From UMGS692 sp963653425 (GTDB taxonomy: Bacteria > Bacillota > Clostridia > Christensenellales > CAG-314): 64,000 bases of DNA. Positions within the stretch are counted from its first letter, which is position 1; every line of letters starts with the position of its first letter. Below are positions 33,910 to 42,020 of this stretch, one piece after another. The stretch is from contig CAVJWC010000003.1 of assembly GCA_963653425.1 (NCBI GenBank), positions 71,154 to 135,153 of the forward strand, written 5' to 3'. The notes below the pieces were generated by a model, which searched no databases, was not told the DNA's origin, and was given only the letters and a program-made list of their open reading frames with translations. A program made the translations under genes and the position numbers.

Positions 33910-35658
33910 CTACGCGGGAATAAACTCCCCGATACCGCGCATTTTCATTCTTTCGATATAGTCCGTAACGTTACCGTCGGTTTTTCCGTTTACAGCGATA
34001 ACCGCGTTGCGGATAACTTCCTTAGCGTTACTTAATTGTTCGTCGTTTCTTATCCTGATATACGCCGAGAAAGGCAGACGGGTTTTGTTTCCGACGTCCG
34101 TCCAGTCGTCGCCGAAAGGAACTTTCACGTCGCTACCTATAAACAGCCTCAGATTTCCGCCGTCGGTATCCATCATAAACCAAGCCTTTCCGCCGAAAAG
34201 GAAAATCTCGCATTCCTTCATCATAAGACACTTCGCACCGCCGACGATAAGCGCGCTTTTAAGGACGTTATAGAAGTTTTTCCGGCTTTCGGAAAGCTTT
34301 ATAAGCCTGTAAGGATACAGCTCTTTTGTCGTGAAAAGGTTTTCGGGCTTTTTAACCTGTCTTTCGCGCGCAAAAAAGCTCGTCTTTACCTCTTTCTCCG
34401 CTTGCCGTTCTTCTTTAGCCGAAGCTCTGCCTTGCTCTATGGGCGTTTCCTTCGAAGCGGTTTCCTTTGCACTCGTATCTTTTGAGGGAATATCCTGTGC
34501 GGGAATATCTTTCCGAGCGGGTTTATCGCTTGCGGAAGGCGTTTCCTGTGCGGGAACATCTTTCCGAGCGGTTCTGTCATTTGAAAAAGACCTGTCTTTT
34601 CCGCGGAATTTCTGGAATTTCCTGCTCTCAAAAGCCTTGCGTTCGTCGGGTTTCGCGTCTTCGGCTTTGCGTTCGTCGGGTTTCGCGTCTTCGGCTTTGC
34701 GTTCGTCTGTTTTCATATCTTCCGCTTTATGTTCGTCGGGCTTACGTTCGTCGGGCTTCGTTTCTTTCGGCTTTATCTCCGTAACTTTTGGTTCTTCCGC
34801 CTTGGTTTTTTCAGACTTGGTTTCCTGAGCTTTGTGTTCCTTCGACGTGAATTCCGTTCTGGCTTCGGGTTCAGCCCGTTTTTCTTCGTTCTTAACCGTC
34901 TTTTCTACGGATTTTACGGGCTTTTCTTCGTTTTCAGCCGCGTCGTCTGCTTTTTTTACGGGTTCGGTTTTAGCCTTGTTAACTTCCGACTGAACGGGTT
35001 TAGCCTCGACTTTTTCGGGTTTCGTCTGAGCGTCAATCTTAGCCTTGGTTGCAACATTAACTTGCGTTTCGGACTTGGGTTGCGTTTCGGGTTGAGCTTT
35101 CTTTTCGTGAGCTTCGACCTTGGTTTGCGTTTTAGTCTTTACATTCGTTTCTGCCTTAGCTTGCGCGTCGGACCTGGCAGAATTTTCGGCTTTGTTTTCC
35201 GCTGTTGTCGTTGCCGATTGCGCTTTTATTTCGGTTTTAGCTTTCGTTCCTGTGTTATCCTTGGTTCCGGATTGGATTTCAGACTCTATCGTTTCTATCT
35301 TAACCTTGGTTTCGGGCTTTTCGGCTTTAACTTTCGTATCGGGTTTTGATTGAAGTTTCGCGCCTTTTTTGTCGGTTTTCGCCGATTTTTCCGCAGAATT
35401 ACCCGCACCTGCGGAGTTACCCTTTTCCGCAGAATTAACTTCCTTTGCGGAATTAACCTTTCCCGCAGGTTTACCCGTTTCTGCGGAATCGGTTTTCTTT
35501 ACGGAATTAACTTTTCCTGCGGAATCGTTCCTTTCCGCAACGTCGCTCTTTCCGTCGGAAGAATTGGCTTCCGCCCTCCTTCTGCGCCTTTTTGCAAGGC
35601 TTTCGCTTAAGGATTCGTCTTCGTCGGAATCAATGTTTTTGGTCGTTCTCATTCTCAT
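33910..35658 (-). CDS. Repetitive, probably disordered protein with a conserved-looking C-terminal domain
   Basis: A 582-residue protein. Residues 1-30 carry an RRRRR patch. Residues about 45-90 hold six-residue units such as AGKVNS, AKEVNS and AEKGNS. Residues about 90-310 are Lys/Glu/Thr/Ala-rich, and residues about 310-345 hold ten-residue repeats KPDERKAEDA. The last 140 residues look folded: NLFTTKELYPYRLIKLSES, MMKECEIFLFGGKAWFMMD, GGNLRLFIGSD and FSAYIRIRNDEQLSNAKEVI. No signal peptide or membrane segment is seen, so it is likely cytoplasmic. I do not recognise the family. ATG follows GAGGTGG; the gene starts 20 bases after the transposase-like gene. Confidence 0.75.
   Translation of the reverse strand: MRMRTTKNIDSDEDESLSESLAKRRRRRAEANSSDGKSDVAERNDSAGKVNSVKKTDSAETGKPAGKVNSAKEVNSAEKGNSAGAGNSAEKSAKTDKKGAKLQSKPDTKVKAEKPETKVKIETIESEIQSGTKDNTGTKAKTEIKAQSATTTAENKAENSARSDAQAKAETNVKTKTQTKVEAHEKKAQPETQPKSETQVNVATKAKIDAQTKPEKVEAKPVQSEVNKAKTEPVKKADDAAENEEKPVKSVEKTVKNEEKRAEPEARTEFTSKEHKAQETKSEKTKAEEPKVTEIKPKETKPDERKPDEHKAEDMKTDERKAEDAKPDERKAEDAKPDERKAFESRKFQKFRGKDRSFSNDRTARKDVPAQETPSASDKPARKDIPAQDIPSKDTSAKETASKETPIEQGRASAKEERQAEKEVKTSFFARERQVKKPENLFTTKELYPYRLIKLSESRKNFYNVLKSALIVGGAKCLMMKECEIFLFGGKAWFMMDTDGGNLRLFIGSDVKVPFGDDWTDVGNKTRLPFSAYIRIRNDEQLSNAKEVIRNAVIAVNGKTDGNVTDYIERMKMRGIGEFIPA
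34639..34728 (-). repeat. 30-bp tandem repeats in the disordered-protein gene
   Basis: Two identical 30-bp units (34639-34668 and 34669-34698) followed by a diverged third (34699-34728), each encoding a ten-residue KAEDAKPDER-type unit. Perfect identity of two copies suggests recent duplication. Confidence 0.9.
35393..35527 (-). repeat. 18-bp degenerate tandem repeats in the same gene
   Basis: Seven to eight 18-bp units built around GCGGAATTAAC encode six-residue blocks ending in Asn-Ser or Asp-Ser (for example VNSAEK, GNSAGA). They form the N-terminal repetitive part of the 582-residue protein. Confidence 0.8.
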
Positions 35659-35678
35659 AAATCGTCCACCTCAGCCGT

Positions 35679-36485
35679 TTAATCCTCGGCAATGTTTTCC
35701 CCTTGATTTATTTTTTCCTCATGTTTTTTAACGGCACGTCTCAGAGTTTCTCTTCCGACGCCCATTTCGTTGCTGATAAAAAGTATGGACATACCCGTTC
35801 GTTTGTTGAGTTCGTAAGCAAACGCGCCCATTTTTTCCTTATCTTCGGCGACTTCCGCGTAATTCCTTACGTCGTACTTTACCGCAAGGTCGTCGAGAAC
35901 GTAGTTGAAGTCTTCTTTCACCACGAAACTCTGAACGTCTATCCAGTGATAAAGCGGATATGCGTCGACCTGACTCGTGACGAACGAACCGAGATTTTCG
36001 AGCGAAACGCCCAAAGCTTCCGCAAAACCCGAAAGTTCTTCGTCTCCGCTCATCATGCGCTTATAACCCGAATAAGGATAGGTTTTTTCGCTGAAACGCG
36101 GATTTTCGAACACGGGATTGGCGTGAATGAAAGCCACGCATCCCGCGGCTTCTCTTGCGCCCGTGAGAGCCTGACTTTTGAATCTCGAACGGAAAACGTA
36201 TCCGCTTCTGCCCTTGTACTTATTGAACTGCAAGGCAAACGCGGTGTTGATTTTTTTCATCGCGTCGGCAACGGGTTTTATTCCGTATTCGGCGTAAAAC
36301 ACCATATGCGCGTGGTTTTCCATAATACTGTAGCTCAAAAGAACGGCGTTGTCGACGTTCTTAAAAAGCAGTTCGGTGTAATAGGTCTTCATCTTGTGTT
36401 CGTTAAAAATACGCAGTTCGTCTATACCCGAAACCAGTACATGAAAATAATTACCCTCTATCGTTTCTCTTGCAACTCTCGCCAT
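35679..36485 (-). CDS. Y1/REP-associated transposase-like protein with C-terminal helix-turn-helix
   Basis: A 268-residue protein. The N-terminal half resembles IS200/RAYT transposases: YFHVLVSGI, the HUH motif in SYSIMENHAHMVFY (His-Ala-His near residue 60), FNKYKGRSGYVFRSRFKSQ near 95, and VAFIHANPVFENP near 120. Where related proteins have Tyr residues ahead of the Phe-Asn (SYxxYFN-type helix), this one has AFALQFN, so the catalytic Tyr may be missing. The C-terminal part ends in a helix-turn-helix (ILFISNEMGVGRETLRRAVKK). Codon use matches host genes and no terminal repeats flank it, so a domesticated DNA-binding role is possible. The promoter lies at 36641-36669. Confidence 0.72.
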   Translation of the reverse strand: MARVARETIEGNYFHVLVSGIDELRIFNEHKMKTYYTELLFKNVDNAVLLSYSIMENHAHMVFYAEYGIKPVADAMKKINTAFALQFNKYKGRSGYVFRSRFKSQALTGAREAAGCVAFIHANPVFENPRFSEKTYPYSGYKRMMSGDEELSGFAEALGVSLENLGSFVTSQVDAYPLYHWIDVQSFVVKEDFNYVLDDLAVKYDVRNYAEVAEDKEKMGAFAYELNKRTGMSILFISNEMGVGRETLRRAVKKHEEKINQGENIAED

Positions 36486-36640
36486 AAAAGCCCTCTTCTC
36501 GCAGAGTCCTCGGCTTCCCCTCGGACTTCGTAAATATGCCCCGACGTTTTCCGTTTTCGTAAAACTTTGCCCCGCAATTCGCGCTTTCGCTGAGTCAAAA
36601 GCTTTACGGCTACGGGAATATCGCTCAGAGCATCCTTTTC

Positions 36641-36669
36641 ATTATATCACACCCGAAAAGCTAAGTCAA
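36641..36669 (-). promoter_or_regulatory. Sigma-A-type promoter of the transposase-like gene unit
   Basis: Minus strand TTGACT (36669-36664) and TATAAT (36646-36641) with a 17-base spacer. Confidence 0.75.
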
Positions 36670-36911
36670 TTTCTTTCGGGCATTTTACTCCGTCCCCTTT
36701 GCAATTTTCTTTTTCACTCGGAATTCCCCTTAAAAACGCCGAAAATCGCGCTCTTTCGGTCAGTTTTACGATAAAAACGAGTTCTTCCGGTTTAAGGGCA
36801 ATCGGTTTAATTATGCCTTTTACGGAAGATAATTCGTGTGATTACAGTAGTTCAGAAAAGCAAAAAAATCAAAAATAAAGGCGAAAAACGTAAAAAAGGC
36901 TGTTCAGACTA

Positions 36912-36940
36912 TTGACAAAAGGGAAAAAGTAATGTATAAT
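36912..36940 (+). promoter_or_regulatory. Consensus sigma-A-type promoter of the Rrf2-iscS-iscU unit
   Basis: TTGACA (36912-36917) and TATAAT (36935-36940) separated by 17 bases, a perfect consensus, 37 bases before the regulator start codon. Confidence 0.85.
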
Positions 36941-36962
36941 CCCTACTGATTTGATAGGAATT
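36938..36962 (+). promoter_or_regulatory. Candidate Rrf2/IscR operator overlapping the promoter
   Basis: Inverted repeat AATCCCTA (36938-36945) and TAGGAATT (36955-36962), seven of eight positions matching, spaced by nine bases. It covers the end of the -10 box and the start site, where a repressor would block transcription. The next gene encodes an Rrf2 regulator, so autoregulation is the natural reading. Confidence 0.6.
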
Positions 36963-36976
36963 AACCGAGGCTGAGT

Positions 36977-37417
36977 ATGAAACTTTCGACCAGAGCAAGA
37001 TACGGCATATACGCTGCGGTATCTTTGGGCAGAAAATATGACGAAGGATTTGTAAACGTATCGGAAATCAGCGCAGACATCGCCGTTTCCGACGGTTATC
37101 TCGAGCATATTTTCGCTATGCTTAAAAAAGCCGACCTCGTTGAAGCTCAGCGCGGGGCTTACGGCGGATACAGACTTTCGAGAGATCCTTCGGAAATAAC
37201 GACGGGCGAAATTCTTCGCGCGGTGGAAGATAACCTCGAAATCGTGGATTGTCTTTCGGGTAAATGCACTCAGCGCGGTTCGTGCGTCGCTCATTCGCTC
37301 TGGAACAATCTCTACCGTAAGATCAACGAATATCTCGATTCGGTGACGCTCCGTCAGCTTATCGACGAAAACGACCGTCGCAACGACTGCGAAGAGAAAA
37401 CCGATAACAATCAATAA
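36977..37417 (+). CDS. Rrf2-family transcriptional regulator, IscR-like
   Basis: A 146-residue winged-helix regulator beginning MKLSTRARYGIYAAVSLGRK and continuing VNVSEISADIAVSDGYLEHIFAMLKKADLVEAQRGAYGGYRLSRDPSEIT, the Rrf2 signature. Three cysteines (VDCLSGKC and RGSC, near residues 92-105) match the [2Fe-2S]-binding triad of IscR-type members. It probably senses cluster supply and represses its own iscS-iscU unit. Cys spacing is four and five residues, slightly different from E. coli IscR. CymR-type function is an alternative, but the cysteines and neighbours favour IscR. Confidence 0.88.
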   Translation: MKLSTRARYGIYAAVSLGRKYDEGFVNVSEISADIAVSDGYLEHIFAMLKKADLVEAQRGAYGGYRLSRDPSEITTGEILRAVEDNLEIVDCLSGKCTQRGSCVAHSLWNNLYRKINEYLDSVTLRQLIDENDRRNDCEEKTDNNQ

Positions 37418-37449
37418 TTGTGCGGAAATGATTCCTTAGGAGAATATAT

Positions 37450-38631
37450 ATGAAGGTTTATCTGGATTATGCGGCTACCACGCCGCTCGATAAAGACGTT
37501 CTGGACGCAATGCTTCCCTATATGACGGAGTATTTCGCCAACAGTCACTCTCAGCACACTTTTGCGCGTCCCTGTTCGGAAGCCGTAGATAAAGCGAGAA
37601 AACAGGTCGCCGCAGCTATAAACGCAGCTCCGAGCGAAATTTATTTCACAGGCAGCGGAAGCGAAGCCGATAACTGGGCTATAAAAGGTACGGCTTTTGC
37701 CCGCGCTCACAAAGGAAAACACATTATCGTTTCCCCTCTCGAACACGCGGCTATAAGGAATTCCGTTCTCTGGCTTAAATCTCAGGGTTACGAAATAACC
37801 GAACTCAAAGTAGACGATAAGGGCGTCGTAGATCTCGACGATCTCGAAAAGTCCATAAGAGAAGACACCGTTCTCGTTTCGGTTATGTACGCAAACAACG
37901 AAATCGGAACGATAGAACCCGTAAAGAGGATTGCGGAAATCGCTCATAAACACGGCGTTCTCGTACATTCCGACTGCGTTCAGGCTATGGGAGCCATTCC
38001 CGTCGACGTCAAGGAACTGGGCGTTGATATGATTTCCATATCGGCTCATAAGTTCAACGGACCGAAAGGAATCGGCGCGCTTTACGTAAGAAACGGTATC
38101 CGCATAGAAAGACTTATTCACGGCGGAGGACAGGAACGTTCCATGAGAGGCGGTACTTCCAACACTCCCGCTATCGTAGGTATGGGTTACGCGATAGAAA
38201 AAGCCGTTAAAAACAGAGAAGAACACGCAAAGCACTGCGCTATGCTCCGCGATCATCTTATAGAAAGGATAGAAAAGGAAATTCCTTACGTTCGTCTTAA
38301 CGGACACAGAACGGAACGTCTTCCCAATAACGTAAACTTCTCTTTCGAATTCATCGAAGGCGAAAGCATTCTTATGGGACTTGACCTTAACGGAATAGCC
38401 GTAAGCAGCGGATCGGCTTGTTCCAGCGGTTCTCTCGAACCTTCCTACGTCCTTCTTTCCATAGGCGTTCCCATCGAAATAGCTCACGGCTCGATAAGAT
38501 TCACCGTCGGCAACGAAACTACTATGGAGCAGATAGATTATACCGTCGACACTCTTAAAGACGTAGTGTCCAAGCTTCGCGAAATGTCACCGCTCTTCAG
38601 CGTTAAAAAAGGAGATATAAGTTATGTATAA
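37450..38631 (+). CDS. iscS: Cysteine desulfurase, IscS/NifS type
   Basis: A 393-residue class V aminotransferase-fold enzyme. It starts MKVYLDYAATTPLDKDVLDAML and has GSGSEADNWAIKG near residue 75, HSDCVQAMGAIPVD near 180, the cofactor lysine in SISAHKFNGPKGIGALY near 205, and the catalytic loop SSGSACSSGSLEPSYVL near 320 with the persulfide Cys. It takes sulfur from cysteine for iron-sulfur cluster assembly on IscU. It lies 32 bases after the regulator and overlaps iscU by eight bases. AGGAG precedes the ATG. Confidence 0.96.
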   Translation: MKVYLDYAATTPLDKDVLDAMLPYMTEYFANSHSQHTFARPCSEAVDKARKQVAAAINAAPSEIYFTGSGSEADNWAIKGTAFARAHKGKHIIVSPLEHAAIRNSVLWLKSQGYEITELKVDDKGVVDLDDLEKSIREDTVLVSVMYANNEIGTIEPVKRIAEIAHKHGVLVHSDCVQAMGAIPVDVKELGVDMISISAHKFNGPKGIGALYVRNGIRIERLIHGGGQERSMRGGTSNTPAIVGMGYAIEKAVKNREEHAKHCAMLRDHLIERIEKEIPYVRLNGHRTERLPNNVNFSFEFIEGESILMGLDLNGIAVSSGSACSSGSLEPSYVLLSIGVPIEIAHGSIRFTVGNETTMEQIDYTVDTLKDVVSKLREMSPLFSVKKGDISYV

Positions 38632-39001
38632 CGACAAAGTAATAAAAGCATTCAGTAATCCTCAGAACGTAGGCGAAATCGAAAATCCTTCGGGTATCGG
38701 TACCGTCGGTAACGCTACCTGCGGAGATATTATGCAGATAACGCTTAAAATCGAAGACGATATTATAAAAGACGCAAAGTTCAAAACCTTCGGTTGCGCA
38801 GCCGCAGTTGCTACCAGCTCCACCGCTACGTCGATGATTATCGGCAAGACCGTGGAAGAAGCCGAAAAGCTCACCAACGCCGAAGTCGTAAAACAGCTGG
38901 ACGGACTTCCCCCGCAAAAAATGCACTGTTCGGTGCTTGCGGAAGAAGCTATTCACGCGGCTATCGAAGATTACCGTAAAAAACAAGCCGAAAACAAATA
39001 A
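38624..39001 (+). CDS. iscU: Iron-sulfur cluster scaffold, IscU/NifU N-terminal type
   Basis: A 125-residue scaffold. It starts MYNDKVIKAFSNPQNVGEIE and carries the three cluster cysteines in NATCGDIMQ (near 36), TFGCAAAVATSS (near 62) and QKMHCSVLAEEAI (near 105), with the conserved Asp two residues after the first Cys region. The short C-terminus is normal for NifU-like IscU of clostridia. It receives sulfur from IscS and builds [2Fe-2S]/[4Fe-4S] clusters. It is the last gene of the unit; terminators follow at 39118. Confidence 0.96.
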   Translation: MYNDKVIKAFSNPQNVGEIENPSGIGTVGNATCGDIMQITLKIEDDIIKDAKFKTFGCAAAVATSSTATSMIIGKTVEEAEKLTNAEVVKQLDGLPPQKMHCSVLAEEAIHAAIEDYRKKQAENK

Positions 39002-39117
39002 CCGCTTTCGGCGAAACCGAGCAATGCTCGCATTTTTAATCCGATAAAAGATTTTTCATCCGGGCAAACCGCAGATACTGCCCGCATAAGAAACTTTTGA
39101 CATTTAACTCCTGACTT

Positions 39118-39153
39118 GAAAACGCGTCGCCCGTGCGGTGCGTTTTCTTTTTT
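39118..39153 (+). terminator. Intrinsic terminator after iscU
   Basis: GAAAACGC (39118-39125) pairs with GCGTTTTC (39140-39147), followed by six T (39148-39153). Positioned 116 bases after the iscU stop. Confidence 0.8.
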
Positions 39154-39160
39154 ATAAAGA

Positions 39161-39193
39161 AAAACCGCAAGTTTTTAAGCTCGCGGTTTTTTT
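39161..39193. terminator. Second, bidirectional terminator between convergent units
   Basis: AACCGCAAG (39163-39171) pairs with CTCGCGGTT (39180-39188) with one mismatch; T-runs follow on the plus strand, and a T-rich stretch follows on the minus strand. It can stop iscU reading right and the aminopeptidase transcript reading left. Confidence 0.75.
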
Positions 39194-39261
39194 GTTTTAT
39201 GATTTCGTTTTCCGACAATTCGAGTCGGGTTTTTTGCGTTACGGTCTTTAAGCCGAACGCG

Positions 39262-40497
39262 TTAAATAATCCAGTCGCCGTCGTGGAAGAGCTGAACTTC
39301 CGTTCCGTCGTTCTTAACGCCGAAGATTTCCATATCGGGAGTACCGATCATGAAGTCTACGTGGATAAGGCTTTCGTTAAGGTGAAGTCTTTCTCTCTTT
39401 TCGCTTGTCATATTTTCGGAATCGGTGGAGTTGGTGGGATAAGCCGCGCCGATAGCGAGGTGACAGCTTGCGTTTTCGTCAAAGAGGGTGTTATAGAAAA
39501 GAATACCCTGTTCGGCTATGGGAGAACGTTTTCCGATAAGAGCGATTTCGCCGATGTGGTGACTGCCTTCGTCCGTTTCGATACATTCTTTAAGAGTGTC
39601 GTATCCGACTTCCGCCGAATAATCGGTAATTCTGCCGTCTTTGAAGGTAATGCTGAATTTATCTATAATGTTGCCGTTGTGACAAAGAGGAAGAGCGTTT
39701 ACGAGAGTACCGTTTACGTTGTACTTATCGGGAGCGGAGAATATTTCTTCGGTGGGCATATTAGCCGTGAAGTCGATACCGTCCTGAGCCTTTTCGCCGG
39801 CAGCAATCCAGATATGAGTGGGAATAAGACCGACTTTAAGATCGGTGCCTTTGCCGTTCTTCATATGGATATAATCGAAGTGATGTTCGTTGAGGAAGTC
39901 TGCTCTTCTCGTAAGTCTTGCGATATGTTCTTCCCAAGCTTTTACGGGGTTTTCTTCGTCAAGTCTCATAGCCTTGATAATGCCGTTCCAGAGTTTGTCT
40001 ACCGCGTCTTCCGCGTCCTTTGCGTTGGGGAAAATCTTCTTTGCCCATTTTACCGTGGGAAGGGAAACGATAGTCCATCTGCAAAGATTGGAGCTTCTCG
40101 AATCACCGCTGAATTTCAAAGCTTTGATTCTTGCCATCTGAGCCGCCTTGATCTTGTTTGCGTCAAGACCTGCGTAAAGTTCGGGATCGGCTGCCGATAC
40201 GAAAAGGAAAGCCACTCTGTTGTCTACTTCGTAGTGAGCCTGATCGATAACGAACTGCTGAATGTCTTCAAGTACGGAAAGTTCCTGATACTGCATGTTC
40301 ATTCTCGTGATAGCGTCGTCCGACCACTTGATCCAGACGCGTTTTGCGCCTGCTTCGTAAGCGGATTTGGTTACGAGACGAGCAAATTCAGCGCATTCTA
40401 CGGGAATGCTGACTACGAGTTCCTGTCCTTTCTGCAGGTTAACGCCTACTTTAACGGCAAGCTCTGCATAATTTTCCAATTGTTTTTGTGTTATCAT
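39262..40497 (-). CDS. M29-family metallo-aminopeptidase (AmpS/AmpII-like)
   Basis: A 411-residue peptidase. The C-terminal half shows the M29 metal-site segments: MPTEEIFSAPDKYNVNGTL (Glu), ETDEGSHHIGEIALIGKRSPI (Glu and His), FYNTLFDENASCHLAIGAAYP (His) and NESLIHVDFMIGTPDMEI (His and Asp). It removes N-terminal residues from peptides in the cytoplasm; no signal peptide is present. Length is normal. It stands between convergent iscU and the gcv operon, from which it is separated by a terminator and a long hairpin. ATG follows GGAGG. Confidence 0.92.
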   Translation of the reverse strand: MITQKQLENYAELAVKVGVNLQKGQELVVSIPVECAEFARLVTKSAYEAGAKRVWIKWSDDAITRMNMQYQELSVLEDIQQFVIDQAHYEVDNRVAFLFVSAADPELYAGLDANKIKAAQMARIKALKFSGDSRSSNLCRWTIVSLPTVKWAKKIFPNAKDAEDAVDKLWNGIIKAMRLDEENPVKAWEEHIARLTRRADFLNEHHFDYIHMKNGKGTDLKVGLIPTHIWIAAGEKAQDGIDFTANMPTEEIFSAPDKYNVNGTLVNALPLCHNGNIIDKFSITFKDGRITDYSAEVGYDTLKECIETDEGSHHIGEIALIGKRSPIAEQGILFYNTLFDENASCHLAIGAAYPTNSTDSENMTSEKRERLHLNESLIHVDFMIGTPDMEIFGVKNDGTEVQLFHDGDWII

Positions 40498-40520
40498 AAT
40501 TTCCTCCGATATATGCTTTC

Positions 40521-40564
40521 GGATAAAAGGCTAAGCGGCAAGAATCGCTGAAAGCCCTTTATCC
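40521..40564. repeat. Long imperfect hairpin upstream of the aminopeptidase gene
   Basis: GGATAAA-AGGCT-AAGCG on the left arm pairs with CGCT-GA-AAGCC-CTTTATCC on the right arm around an eight-base loop, giving about 17 paired bases. It lies just after the gcvPB terminator, in the probable leader of the aminopeptidase mRNA. Confidence 0.65.
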
Positions 40565-40566
40565 TT

Positions 40567-40594
40567 AAAAAAGCGGAAGCAAAGCCCCCGCTTT
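40567..40594 (-). terminator. Intrinsic terminator of the glycine cleavage operon
   Basis: On the minus strand AAAGCGG (40594-40588) pairs with CCGCTTT (40576-40570), followed by T to 40567. It begins eight bases after the gcvPB stop. Confidence 0.82.
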
Positions 40595-40601
40595 AATTAA
40601 A

Positions 40602-42020
40602 TCAGTTTTCGAATTTAAGAACGGGCTGACGAGCTGCTTTGACTTCGTCAACTCTCTTGATAAAGGTAGTATGAGGAGCGTTGTGAAGGCTTTCGGGATC
40701 GGATTTGGATTTTTCCATAATTTCTCCCATAACTTCCGCGCATTCCTCCAGAGTTTCCACGCTTTCGGTCTCGGTAGGTTCGAACATAAACGCTTCGTGA
40801 ACGATAAGCGGGAAGTACATTGTCGGCGGATGAATACCGAAATCGAGCATTGCTTTCGCGAAATCCAGAGCCGAACAGCCCGTATCGTGTTTTACGCCTT
40901 CGAGAGACAGAACGAATTCGTGCATGCAGATTCTGTCCACGGCGGGAACGTAACCTTTCTTCTTCATAAGCGCAAGCAGATAGTTTGCGTTGAGAACAGC
41001 CTTTCTCGCTGCGTCTTTTATGCCTTCCGCGCCGAGAGTTACGATATAGGTATAAGCTTTAAGAGCAACGAGGAAGTTGCCGTAGAAGCTCTTTACTCTG
41101 CCGATAGAAAGTTTTTCGTTGTAACCTTCGGGCTTGTTGCCGAAAACGCCCTTGGGAAGGAAAGAAGCAAGTTCTTTCTTGCAGGCAACGGGACCGGAAC
41201 CGGGACCGCCGCCGCCGTGAGGCGTAGAGAAGGTCTTGTGAAGGTTAAGGTGCATTACGTCGAAGCCCATATCGCCCGGACGGCAGATACCCATAACCGC
41301 GTTGAGGTTTGCGCCGTCGTAATAGCACAGTCCGCCTGCGTTGTGGATAATCTTGGTGATTTCGAGAATGTTTCTGTCGAAAAGACCGAGTGTGTTGGGG
41401 TTGGTGAGCATAAGACCTGCGGTTTCTTTGTCCGCGAGTTTCTTAAGAGCTTCGATGTCTACTCCGCCTTCCGCGTTACTGGGAACGGAAACTACCGTGA
41501 AACCGCACATATTCGCGCTTGCGGGATTGGTTCCGTGCGCGCTGTCGGGAACGAGAATCTTCTTTCTTTCGGTTTCGCCTCTATGCTCGAAGTAAGCCTT
41601 GATAAGCTGCATTCCGGTGAATTCGCCGTGTGCGCCCGCTGCTGGCTGAAGAGTGATGGCGTCCATACCCGTGATTTCACAGAGTTTTACGGAGAGGTCG
41701 TCGAGAACGGCAATACAGCCTTTTGCCGTTTCTTTGGGCTGAAGGGGATGAATTCCCGTGAAGCCGTCGAGAGAAGCAACCTGTTCGTTGAGCTTGGGAT
41801 TGTATTTCATCGTACAGCTACCCAGCGGATAAAATCCGGTGTCCACGCCGTGAGCGTGCGTGCTGAGTTCGGTGAAGTGTCTTACTACGTCTATTTCCGC
41901 CATCTCGGGGAGAGCAACGTTTTCTCTCGTCTGAGCTTTAAGCGTATATTTCTTGATTCCTGCTGCAGGCAGCTCTACGCATCTGCGGCCCGGGACCGAA
42001 CATTCAAAAGATAATTTCAT
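40602..42020 (-). CDS. gcvPB: Glycine dehydrogenase (decarboxylating) subunit 2
   Basis: A 472-residue pyridoxal-phosphate enzyme. Motifs: DTGFYPLGSCTMKYNPKLNE near residue 60, LQPAAGAHGEFTGMQLIKAY near 120, and the cofactor-lysine loop MHLNLHKTFSTPHGGGGPGSGPV near 255. Together with GcvPA it forms the split P-protein that decarboxylates glycine and passes the aminomethyl group to GcvH. Overlaps the gcvPA stop by four bases. Last gene of the gcv operon. No lpd gene for L-protein is visible in the window. Confidence 0.96.
   Translation of the reverse strand: MKLSFECSVPGRRCVELPAAGIKKYTLKAQTRENVALPEMAEIDVVRHFTELSTHAHGVDTGFYPLGSCTMKYNPKLNEQVASLDGFTGIHPLQPKETAKGCIAVLDDLSVKLCEITGMDAITLQPAAGAHGEFTGMQLIKAYFEHRGETERKKILVPDSAHGTNPASANMCGFTVVSVPSNAEGGVDIEALKKLADKETAGLMLTNPNTLGLFDRNILEITKIIHNAGGLCYYDGANLNAVMGICRPGDMGFDVMHLNLHKTFSTPHGGGGPGSGPVACKKELASFLPKGVFGNKPEGYNEKLSIGRVKSFYGNFLVALKAYTYIVTLGAEGIKDAARKAVLNANYLLALMKKKGYVPAVDRICMHEFVLSLEGVKHDTGCSALDFAKAMLDFGIHPPTMYFPLIVHEAFMFEPTETESVETLEECAEVMGEIMEKSKSDPESLHNAPHTTFIKRVDEVKAARQPVLKFEN

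Larger units (their letters stand above)
36486..36976. other. Divergent intergenic region between the transposase-like gene and the Rrf2 regulator
   Basis: This 491-base region holds the minus-strand promoter at 36641-36669 with a leader of about 150 bases, and the plus-strand promoter and operator at 36912-36962. The middle (36670-36900) is AT-rich near the regulator and shows no gene or clear repeat. Confidence 0.7.

Noticed and set aside
34729..35349. Long open frame on the plus strand opposite the disordered-protein gene, rich in Phe, Gly and Leu.
   Set aside because: It is the mirror of Lys/Glu-rich codons on the minus strand, has no ribosome binding site and no recognisable domain.
34630..35540. 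Regular spacing of repeats considered as a CRISPR array.
   Set aside because: The periodic units encode protein repeats in frame, spacers are absent and no cas gene is nearby.
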